Notes under the pieces: model-generated
What the model was told of the DNA's origin: nothing
The model's database searches: none
What the model saw: the letters and a program-made list of their open reading frames with translations, nothing else
Assembly (NCBI GenBank): GCA_914767715.1
Contig: OU612070.1
Coordinates: 15,271,501-15,335,500 of the forward strand
Source: Membranipora membranacea
Taxonomy: Eukaryota > Bryozoa > Gymnolaemata > Cheilostomatida > Membraniporidae
Reading direction: 5' to 3'
DNA length: 64,000 nucleotides
In this document: positions 37,601 to 49,600 of the stretch, one piece after another
Position numbering within the stretch: the stretch's first letter is position 1
Layout: the number at the start of each line of letters is the position of its first letter
Program-made: the position numbers and the translations under genes

Positions 37601-40600
37601 TAGTTTGCTTCAAACTGTGTTGAGTTTTAATAAAGAAATTAGGATGTATTTTACCACATATGTCACCACCAACACAAATGGCACAATAATCACAAATGTT
37701 GATCATACAGTTAAACACTATGATCCCATGTTGCGATTTCGAAAGGATTTCGGGAGTAATCGCCCCATGGAAATGACATTAAAGTCACTTTCAGATTGTG
37801 ACAAATGACTTTTTGGACGGAATACCATACCATGTCGATTCGTCTTATTTCTTAATTGGGAGACTGGGGTTCAAGTCCGGCCCAGGCAGATGTTTTTTAT
37901 GTTTTTTCCATCATGGGAATGGTTAGAATCCATTGGAGTGAACCACAAATTCGAAGCATGGGACCATAGTGAAAAACTACCCAAAGACTAATGCATGTTA
38001 TAGTCAGGCAGCTACTTATAATAAAGTTTGATAATAATGAACTTTTTTACCACGCAAATCTGATCAAACTTCATCATATGTAGCTGCCTGACTATAACAT
38101 GCATTGGTCTTAGGGTAGTCCTAAACAACCACAGGCGTCTTGGTTGCTGTCAATAATCTATGCGGCATTCATGATGGTTATTGTGAAATTTGATGTTACC
38201 TTTGACATTTGGCGTTTGTGGATACACGAGTGGTACAGTCCTTTTATACTGTGGTTTTGAGCTTATATTTTAAGACAATTTTGTTGTTGCTTTCAGTTTT
38301 CGCGTGCTCCTGTTGGATAGATTACACCGTAACAGCAATGGTATCCATGCCTATCTCTCCTGCTTTGAGGCTTCGCTTTTTAAATGTTTCGCATTTTTTT
38401 ATCCTACTTTCCTATCCTTTAACACAATTCAGTTCAAACAACATCTATTTGTTGGTTTTGGAGCCACAGCAGTTCAAGCTTGCAACAATTTGGCTCTTAC
38501 ACACGCTACTTATATAGTTCCAATAACCCGCGCAACAATAATATCGGTTAAGCCTAGTTGCTAGCCTGAATTGCCAAGCTTGGTGGGGCAGCTGGGAGCA
38601 TTCATGTTATGTTAGGTCTGCCGACAAGGATTGTGTAGGCAGTTTACTTAATTCACAGAAACTATAATTCGCAACGAGCTAGCATAATAAAAGATTTAAG
38701 GAAAACACCTACAAACAGTTGAGGTTTAATGTGAAAAGCTCAATTTTCGAGAGACAATGATTATGAAGCTCTGTCTCTGCTTTAAGGCTTTAAATGTTAT
38801 CCAAATTGTTTCTTCCTATGTATTATTTTAAATGATATAATTAACTGACTGATTTTTCTCTAGGTCTGGCGAGACACATCACTGACGCTAAGACTCAATG
38901 TCGCGTGCTGAGACCTGCTCTGGAGTACGCTGTCAACACTGGTAAATGGTACTTTGAGTTTGAGATGCTGACAGCAGGTCTCATGAGGGTCGGTTGGGCT
39001 AAAGATGATATCGGCCCTTCAAACACCATCGGAGACAATACTGATGCCTATGTGTTTGATGGATACATTGTAAGTACGCTGCCTGACAGGATGTACATTT
39101 CAAGTGGCAAAGTGAAATATTTTATTTTAGCTATTGACCACTTGTTGGCTTACATAAATTCCTTCTGTCAAGTTGGCCACATATATACTGTGTCTACTGT
39201 CATACTTTGCTGGGCTATGGTTGGTGGTTAATAATGGTTGGGCACTACTAGTGACCCAGGCAATGTTTGGCTGTATATGGTGTCAAAGTAAGCGTTGTTC
39301 TATTGTCATTAACAGGCTAGAAAGTGGCATGGAGGAGCAGTGCCCTATGGTAAGACCTGGCAGATCGGTGATATAGTGGGATGTATGCTGGATATGTCTA
39401 ACGGTACTGTCACATTCTCAATGAATGGTGAGCTGATGATGGACATGACAGGGCAGGAAATAGCCTTCAAAGACATAGCCAAGGCTAAATATGTACCTAT
39501 CATCATGCTCGGCCCTGATCAGAGAGCTAAAATCAACTATGGAATGGATCCTCATAGTCTGAAGTATTATACCTGCTGCGGTCTACAAGAAGGCTACGAG
39601 CCATTCTGCATGTAAGTGGTCAAAAGGATAATACCTAGCCTGTATGAAGTCATGTAAGAATGTGCAGATACTTACACTGAAAAGACTAGAGGAGGAAGTG
39701 CAATACATTGTTTATGTAAAAGCGTAATAGTGGTACAGTGGTCTCAACGGGGATTATCTTTTACACAATCACGATAGCTAGACTTATAATACAGTCGTTC
39801 ATCTTGCTCGGAAAGCACATGTAGTTTAAGCTCACACGGTGCAACGATAGCAGGTTGTAAAATTCCGCTATCAACCATTTTGGGTGGGGAAAGTGGCTGA
39901 TCATTGAATGCTACTACCGACTATCCCGGCACAGTTTGAGCGATAAACTACAAGCAATACCAGTAAGACAGTCAAAACAAGCAAGCGCCTTTCAAATTAT
40001 TCACTGTATTCCACTGAACTGGTAACTAAATTGCTTGTTTATTCTATTATTGTAGAAATATGACTCGACCGATGCCTCTCTGGTATGTGAGAGGTGAGGG
40101 AAGGTATGTCAATCCAGCCAGTGATGAGAATTTTGATGTCAGCGTCACAAGAGTACAAAAAAGGTGAGATTTCATTTTCCTGTTTTTGCTTCAATCATAT
40201 TGCGCTCCCTGAAGCCAAATATGTTGATTCCCAAGATTTTTACGATCCGCACCCATTCCACCTGACTTTAGGTAATCTTACCTATAGGAAGGGTAGAAAA
40301 TTTCAATGAGACAATGATCCATATTTGAATTGTGTCCCAAGTAGTGTTTATCTGAGACTGATAACTCAAAGAATTATTTTTCCATTTCCAACTGTAACAC
40401 TCCAAATGCCCAAAGTGAACTCCAATAATCGGATCAATATACTCACATGTAGGATAGCAGAATGTTTCCAACCGTCAATAATTGTCCTGTTCTTTCAGTG
40501 CTAGCAACTGTCCCGCTATCAAGATCGCGTCAAAAAGCTACGGAACTCTCGGTGCTAAAACTAGTACACAATTCCTGAGAATTAGCCTCCCCGTCAAATG

Positions 40601-43600
40601 TAATGATAAATACGCTCCAGCTAAACTGTAAGTGTCTTATGTTGTTTCATCTAGCATCACAGAATGTGTATGCTGTATAAATATTGAGAATATAAATAAT
40701 TCCATGGCACATATTACAACATTCTCATAATGCAACTATAACCTTTGACTCCCAGGTAGATCTGGTCAAAGTCTCTTCATTGACAAAACCTCATAAGTTT
40801 AACGCTGAAAAATAGGAAACAGATTGCCCAAATCTCTAATGATCTTTCATCGGTTGATTGCAATGAATTAGGGTGTTGCCTTCACCTCTTCAGGGTTGTG
40901 ATTCTCGACAATGCAACCAATGAAATCCTGTCTAAAGACTGAACTATTATTCTCTTTTTTTTTAAACTTTCCACACAAAAGTGAGTGAACAAACAAAAAA
41001 TAGGTCATAGATAGCTCACAGCCTTTTCTACTGTTATAATTAATGCTGTTCGCTCTCTCCTCTTAGCTCGTCTCAATCAGACAGTCAGTCACCTATGACT
41101 AACGGCTTCCACTCTCCGGCCTCACAAGCTGATGATCAAGCAGGTAAAAATTGTGTAACTTAAGTTATCTGATCGACGCTATAAGAATGATAGGATTGAC
41201 TTGAAAAATGCTGCTCGATCCTAATGCTTCCCGTAGATATAGATGCCTACCCATGCTTTATGTTAAGGCTATCCACTTGATCCAAGCATCCGGAATGGGT
41301 TCAAATGAATGACAACACACTGATCTGAAACTCTACACTGACATTGACACTATGCTATTATCATGTGTATCTCTGATCGCTAGAGTCGATTTAGTATGGG
41401 TACCTTACATTTGCCCACCCCTAATTATCGACATCCTTGGGTTGTCACACCGAATTCCTTCTGGTGGTACCCATACTTAATGAATTAGTTAACTCTCTAT
41501 CAATCAGAGTTATGCATGCAATAGTATATCAAGTTAGCAGTGCGCTGAAACTCTCCATCCCCAAAACAAATGTATAACATGAATTCTCTTTGTTGTAATA
41601 TACAACTCTGCATACTTATTTATTATGTGTAGCGAGTGCATCATCTCAATCTCATCCTAACAAACGGATGAGTATTGGTAAGTGATGTAATCGGGGTTAT
41701 GTTTATTGGTTATTGTTTATTGGTTGGTTAAGATATACCTTGTATGTATAAACAGCTTGTAATACAGTATCAGTATAAGTTGGTTAATGTTCTGAAATAA
41801 ATGTTGCTTCAAGTTAAGCAAATCTCTAAATAGTCGCGAGAATTGGGTTCCCAACCTTAAAAAAACGTTGAGTTGATGCCTTTCATCCTGCTGGGCATTT
41901 TGTGGCAAGCAATCCAATATCCCAAAGCTCAAATAAATCGAATTTGTTATCTGATTTGATCTTTTGCGCCAAAGTTAAAAGAAGGTCCTATTAAGATGAT
42001 AAAAAATTTGTCTAGTTCATGTACTTGTTCCAATAATCAAAGGCACACATACTAAACATGCATGAGTTTAGATTCTGATCCAGCAATGGTGATTGTGAAA
42101 CAGAGGCTAGGAGTTGTCTGAACTCCAGTAATCAATTTTATTTAACGTTTAATTTAAGTTCTAATTTATAATAGGCAGATATACACTGTTTACTGTTGTG
42201 TTTTATCAGCATCAACAAGCGATATGAGTTTGGGCAGCATTCGGTCACGCCTGAATAGTCAACGTGGCCTTTATGCCATGCCCACTCCAACGCCTAGTCA
42301 ATCAAGTCTCCACCACTCCTCCAATCGAACGCTAAGTGCAGACCAAGGGGTAACTCAGCTTATGTCCCTCAGTGTACCCGCCGCTGCGGGTGCCGCGGGG
42401 GTCACCCTCAAAGATCACAAAGGCAAAGCTGCAACACCGCAATCTATGATTAAGAAGGCCAAATCTATTGGTAAAAGCAGTATAATTGTTTAGTCCTGAC
42501 CTCGACTAAAATCCACCTAACCGATTTCTACTGCGTTATTTCAAAGCACACTGCATAATACTCCTGGAATCCTGGGTCTTTATTTAATTAATCGTGGTCA
42601 CTGTTTAAACTCTGTCGCAGTCACATGATTTTCATCAACACAAACTTTTCCCAACACAAAATTTATTTTTGTGCTCTTTACTGCTTGCAATACAAGTTTA
42701 GCAACACTAACCCTTTAACGTTTTAGTTCCGTTTAGCCCACAGTGACATTACAATATGGAATTGTGATGTCATTCTTGATGCCTAATTTTCCTTGTTCTA
42801 TGCATGTACATGTGCTGTAACGTCACAAATTTGTGCATGAGTGAAATGCAGTTTAAAGATTTGGACAATTTTGTAAATTTTGTAGATTGAAATACAGTTT
42901 TAGAAAGTTTTCCAAATGGTTTGGTAACTCAACCAGGACCTGCTGTTAGAAATTGTGTCCCCTATACAACAAAACTGCCCGATGAACTTCGAAAAAACCA
43001 AACAGAATAGTTTTAACAAAATCAATACTCATGAAAATCCAAAGTAGCTCAGGAACGCGGCTCAAATATTTAGGAAGTTCTGTTATTGCAATTGCTATGT
43101 GTTATATTTTTGCCTGATTGGTGGTTGTTTGGTGAGTGTCAAGATGGTGCAAGTTCCTTGACAATGCGTTTGATTGCCTTGAAATATTTACATGACCAAT
43201 TGTCATGCTTTGTACACAGCTTGCATGATCACACACATTTCAGTTGTGTTTTATATTTGTGCATGTTTGCAGAGAGCTTGAAGCATTTGTTAAAAAGGGG
43301 TGACAGGAATAGTACCAGTAGTTCTAGTAATATAGCCCAGAAACTTCGTCAAATCTCATTCAGGAAGAGTAAGTCAGGTACTCTATACTACCGTATCTGT
43401 GGTGTCTGGTGAATTTATTTATAAGGTTTGATTTCAGTGAAAATTTACGATCTTCATAGTGTGTGTATTGTCATTAAACAGAGTTTATTTGGCAACAACC
43501 TCATATATATAGGTACAAAACACGCTCGCTGCTAAATTTCTCACATGTTGATGAAAAAACGCATTCTACCAGACATTTACTGGTGCGCTCAGTTTCCAAA

Positions 43601-46600
43601 ATTGCTTGAATAGTATCAGTTTTCCATGCTTGATAATATTATATAAGCAAATATTTTGATTTGCTTTTACATGATAAGTTATGTTTGAGTCATACGCGTT
43701 ATCATTCTTGCCACCCTGCATTATGCACTGCTATCCTGTTTGTTGCATCCTCTTTAGGAGGCCGATCCTTATCTGCTTCTTCCAAGTGTGAGTATACATA
43801 TCTGGTGCCTGGTGATCATGGCTCTTAGTCCAATGAACTAAATTGTCTCCCTAGAACATTGATATATTCATTTGCCTATTTCTTAATCCTGAATACAGTT
43901 GACCATTGATATAGAACAATGGTTTCATTCAGACTTCCCCAACTATCTGATTGGTTGTTTTCCAAAAGTAACCACCATCTTGAATAACAATACTATCTGA
44001 TTGGCTATTCTCATTCATCCACCCAGCTCTCTGATTGGATGTTCCAGAGCTATCCATCATCTTGAATAATAATACATTCTGATTGGCTGTACTCCTTCAT
44101 CCACCCTAGTTACATATTACTGTTCAGGGAGACAACTTAGTTATATGCTCTCGTCCTAGAAGTTATCGCATGATTTATATGAGTGGCTTTTGACCTGACT
44201 ACTAACTTTGTATACATAGAAGGCACCTTTCTTTTCAAGACATCACATGATTATCAACTCTTACTATCTACACTCAGAACCCACTTGATTATTCACTCTC
44301 ACATTTGTAGGTTTAAACCGGCAAATATGAATTTCTAACAATTATTTTCTCTGGTTCAATTTGACTAGCTTTTTTCAACACTGACCAAGGCGTAATTATC
44401 ATGTTTCGTATCTCTATCTTCAATTCCAAATTGACACCAGCTTTCGGCTGTCAGATGTTTATCTTTCTCTTTCGGTTGGAGACAATCAGCAAATCTCTCT
44501 GCCAGTTTTATCTTCTTTAATCTATTATCTCAAACTTGTTACCGACCGGGCTCAGGCAACATCTCTGAGCTAGGCTAGGCAAACTCAGTGGAAATATCAA
44601 TTTTTGGTACTGGCAAACAAAGAGAAAAAACTACCAAGATATTCCTATGCCTTACTGCGGACCATCTTCTCCCGGCGAAATTCAAAGAGACTGCCTCTTT
44701 GGTCTGACCATAAAATTTCAAGAAATAATATCTCAAATAGAGGAAAGATGATGCGATCAAGGGAGCCTCTGTCAAGCTCCTGATTGGCCAGTTTGAGTTG
44801 AGACTCATTCTAAGCAAATTTTGGCGGTCAGGTCCGCCTATCATTGTGGCACCACAACAATTTTACTGGTAGGGATTCTGGGTAAATTAATTAAACCCCG
44901 ACATATCTGTAGTCATGTTGATGTGATTATTGCAAAAATTAATAATGGCAATGTCTGACATTTTATTTTCCAGCTCTTCACCGAAGTTTTAATGCTGATG
45001 GAGCGGCAGAAGATGCAGTTGCTGCTTCTGAAAGTAGAGCTGCAGGAATGCAAAGGGGCAGTTCTGTTGATGAACAGACTGGCATGTCATCCTCCACTGA
45101 TATGCTCAACGGTCATGAGAGCAAGTCTGCTACTTTAGAGTAAGTTCTTTTGGTTGATTGTTTGTGGTATTAAAACCCTCGATCTTACCTTAGATTTCAT
45201 AATGGGCAGTTCATGTAATCTAGGAATGTTAAAAGAGTATCCAATATCGCACTTTTGTTTTGAAATTCTCAGACAGAACATGTAGATTTTTTTTTTTTAA
45301 TAGTATATTTGAGTTGTCAAGATTGATGGCGCTCACATGCCCATAACTCTTAAACATTCATGTGTCAATTTACTTTTCTACAGTTCCAATAAGAAACATC
45401 ACAAGTTTAACTTTTTGAAGAAGAAAGGAAAATCTAGAGACCCATCGCCCAGCTCCGCAGCTACTCGATCAAGTGGAACAAGAGATAAGGATAGGTGTGT
45501 TTTTTATATGTTGCTCTGTCCCAAAATATCTAAGTTATGGCGCAGTTAATTGTTGTCTTTTTAGGTAAGGGAACTCCAATATATTGTCCAATTGTCTCAA
45601 GTTTGAGTTTGGGCCCCTTTACAAGCCAATCATTCAATAATGTTTGTATCTTGGTAGTCGGTCAGCTTGTGAAGGATTGTGATGCCATGAAGCAGTTGTT
45701 GGTAAAGATGAAGCTGGGTTTCCATGGTGCTCCTTCTATGGTTCTGGTCTGACATTGTATTGTAGACATTTATAGTCGATCTCTTGGAAGACCAGGTTTT
45801 TGTTTTGCTTGTGTTTAATAAGGCTACCAAAAGCGTTTTATTGCATCACACGGTATATTTTATTCTCAAACCTTACTATCTACTTGCCAGTTCATATAGT
45901 GATGCTGGGTTCATCACCGCTCCACCAGATGTTGTACCTACCAGCGGACGGCCCCATCCTCCTCTTTCTCAGGGTATGAGTGAGGCTAGCTATGGTAGTG
46001 ACAGTATCGACCTATCAGCTGTCGAGCTGCAGGTAAGCGTGACCTGACTTTGACCTTGAACTGCAAGAGCAATATCAATATAATGCAAGCATTAACTTGG
46101 TCAGTCTGTTGAATAAACATGCTTATCACAGTTTGAAGTTACAACGATTAATATATCTGTCAACTGGAATAGTTGTGACTGGTCATAATCAATAGCTAAC
46201 CTGATAGAACCAGGTAAATGAAGTCCGGTTTCTGTTTAACGCATGATCTCTTACCAAAAACAAAGTTCTCACCTTGTGGTTGTACTCCGTAGAGTTATCA
46301 TACATATTATAGTGATAGAATAAACTAACTGTATGTTGTACTCCAAATCGAGGAAAGTGTATCACGAAACATTGATAAAAAAACAAGACTCGAGAAGGTC
46401 TACGGATTTCACTCTCTCATCCAATGAAGTTATTTCGAAACATGGATTTATAATTGAAGGAACTGGAGATGCACGCTGATAACATAGACACATATTACTA
46501 TGGACTGAGGCTACTACCTGGACAGGACCCTAACTCAGTCTATGTGGGATGGTTCACTAGTAACTTCAACAAACCAAACTTTGATTTCACACCTAAATGT

Positions 46601-49600
46601 GTGAGACATGTAAACCTGGGAGCTCTGGATGGAGGAAGCATGAAAACCAGGTAAGCTGTTTATTATTTGCTCCCCTCACATTCTTGTTGTCCTGGATGTG
46701 CCAATAATGCTAATGTCCTAGGACTGGTTTGTGACAAAAATATACAGATGGGGAGTTAGCCTTGCTGTTTGCGTGCAGGTGTTAGAGGACAATAATTTGC
46801 TGATGCAAAGGAAAATAACACCATATCATCAAGAGTTTGATCCTTTCCGCACATTGCAGGCCTACGAACATATACTCCTAAAAATGTGCAATTGATATCA
46901 AAATTGTGTGAGAGATTTGCTTTTTTTCATGTAGTAAAAATCAAAATAAATATTTCATTACGGTTTCAGTATAAGCCGACGTGAGATGTACATGGTACAC
47001 GCAGGTGAGGTTGTACATAAGTTTGGTAGTCATGACCTGGTGCCGGGATCAGCTGCAGGTAGAGATGGCGCAGGTACTCTTATAGGCTGCTTCATCAACA
47101 CAAGTAACGGCTTCCTGACCTTCACACTGAACGGTAGAGAACTTCCTAACAAGTTCCAGGTCGAGCCTGGTACCAGGCTTTTCCCTTCTGTCATCTATGA
47201 GCCGACATCAGTAGACAATCTGCACTTTGAGATTGGCCGCACAAAGGTAAGAGCAATGTGACTTCATTGTATAAATAAGTTTCTCGAACACTGAATTTAT
47301 CTTACATGTGGGTGAATTTTGGCCAACGACTTAATATTAAGTCAATGATTTAGGCTCTTGCCAAATATACATTAACCATCATTTATATATCTTTCGCTTA
47401 AAAATATTGGCTCTTTTCAATTTTTGTTATTTTGCCCTTTTACTTCAAAATTTGCTTCTATTGCATCACAATTTTTAAACTGCCACAAACTTTCATCTAT
47501 ATATCGAGATTTTCCAGACTACAAAACTGTTATTTATAATATTATAGACTGCTCTCCCAATCTCATCAAGCATGTTCAGAGGAGGAAAGCAGACGGAGCC
47601 TCAGTGCCCGTCCCGACTTGATGTACAAGTACTCACACCTAGCACATGGTCTAGGGCTCCTAACAACACTGTCAAAGTACACAGAATGAAGATGTCTGAT
47701 GTGAAGGGCTGGAGTATGCTTACAGAGGAAACTGGTACGATATTCTCTCAGTCAAATCATGAACATCGACTCGAAGGCTTCTCATAGTCAGGATGCCAGC
47801 TAGTTTATTTGCAATTGCGTTTTTTTCATGCAAGACATGCGGGTCTGCTCATTTGTTCAGTTGTTCCTACAGTACCCAATATTGGTGGTAACAAACACCG
47901 CTACATCATTTTCCATTCTGCCTGCGGGATAAAATTTAATCTGTACCCTAGCAGTGGTGTCTATTGTCTAAGAACCTGAGTTCAAGGTCATTTACCACAG
48001 TGCATCTCATTATGGTTCATTGCTTTCAGATTACTGCTATTCACTCTGCACTGTTGTACCAATTTAGAACCTGGCATTTTTGAATGATGAATGTTGAATC
48101 TGATGCCAACGTTTAAGAGTAATTAAAACTGTTTTGAATTATTTGTTTGTTAATGATGTTTGTATGCTGACTTTTTGCTGACCTTTTGTAGTGGGTATGT
48201 TGGCTGTACATGTACCCGAGGAGGATCGATGTGTAGATACACTAGAGCTACCTGAGCTCACAGAGATGCTCACTTTCCACGCAAAGACTTTACAGCTCTA
48301 CTGCGCTATCTGTAGTCATGGTAACTTCAGAGCTGCACATGAGCTCATCAAACATGTGGACGAGAAACAACTCATGCACGCCATTCAAGATCCATGTAAG
48401 TGAATAATTCAACAAATTTATGACTAATATTTAGATAAGATATTTCATTCTGGTCATTTCTCTTGACACATTTGCAATGTTTTTGTTGTTACTGGAAAGT
48501 TGTGTCACACATGGCAACATGAGCCTTTCTTTATTGAGACTGACATGCCGTATTCCTCTGAAATATAACCAAAACCAACAAATCCATGTGTACAAGTCTG
48601 CAAGTAAAATACACCTCCACTACTTACCTTGTCTATCATTTTCAGATTTATCTGGTGCATTGAGGATGGGTTTCCATGACTTGTTGAATGCTATGCACCT
48701 GGATGCTCATAGTAAGATTAGGCTTCTAACGGAGCACGAGTACGTGTTCCCACTGAAGATCACTGAGCCTGATTCACAGGTAAGCCAAAAATTCCTCTGA
48801 CTTCAAACCATTTAAGTAACTGAAAGCAGCAATTTTCTACAAAGCCTTATTTAGTTTGCCAATGATATTTATATTTTGCATCGCTAAGCATAGCTAGCCT
48901 GTATTTGCAAGACATTCTGCTCGATGTGTGGGTATTGGCTATCGCCAGCCTAGCTGGAGTACCTTAGCTGTCTTGTCCAGTGGTGGTAGTGAAGCGCTAC
49001 TACCGCCACTTTGGACCCTTGAGCTCTCAGCCGCAGATACTCCACATGTTGTGCATGATTGTTAGTTGCTGTAATTTCTCTCTAAATACAGCGCAGTAAT
49101 ATCTCTGTGGAGGATGATGTCGTACCGCGGGTAATTCTATATCCTTGGTTTATTTGTTATGCGTTGGCTGAATAGCTTAGTTAACGTTGACCTCGGTATT
49201 GCTATAAATATGTAGCCTGAGTACTCTGACTCTGTATCGGGTGGTGTTAGTGGCCCCTGGTCAATAACCCTTCCTTTGAGGATGGAATGCTAAGGCTTCA
49301 GTGCGATCATCCCATATGCATCTCGGGATTTTCGGATATATAGATCACAGTTTTGAATCCCTGTAGTGATAAACAGAAGAATCTTTTGGTGGTAGCATAT
49401 TTATGTAGTTTTGTGAAATAACGAGATAAGTTTTAGCACCCTTAAATGTAGCACTGTGGAATGGATTCCCTTTTCATTATTCTACCCCTTGGAAAAGTCA
49501 CTATGTAAACTCTCAGCTGTTTTATGTATCAGATGTAACTGCCCTTGGTACTACCTTGTTGGGCCTCAAACCCAATGAAGTCCAAATGGATGAAAATGTA

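Larger units (their letters stand above)
36761..38863 (+). other. RyR intron 21 (2.1 kb)
   Basis: Holds the TCCCACAATGCA element (36811-36970), a B-box-like GGGTTCAAGTCC (about 37868) and an inverted repeat (37965-38130). Open frames here look like chance AT-rich reading. Confidence 0.6.

Noticed and set aside
38209-38564. Two overlapping open frames in intron 21
   Set aside because: T-rich hydrophobic translation typical of intron sequence; no start context or homology.
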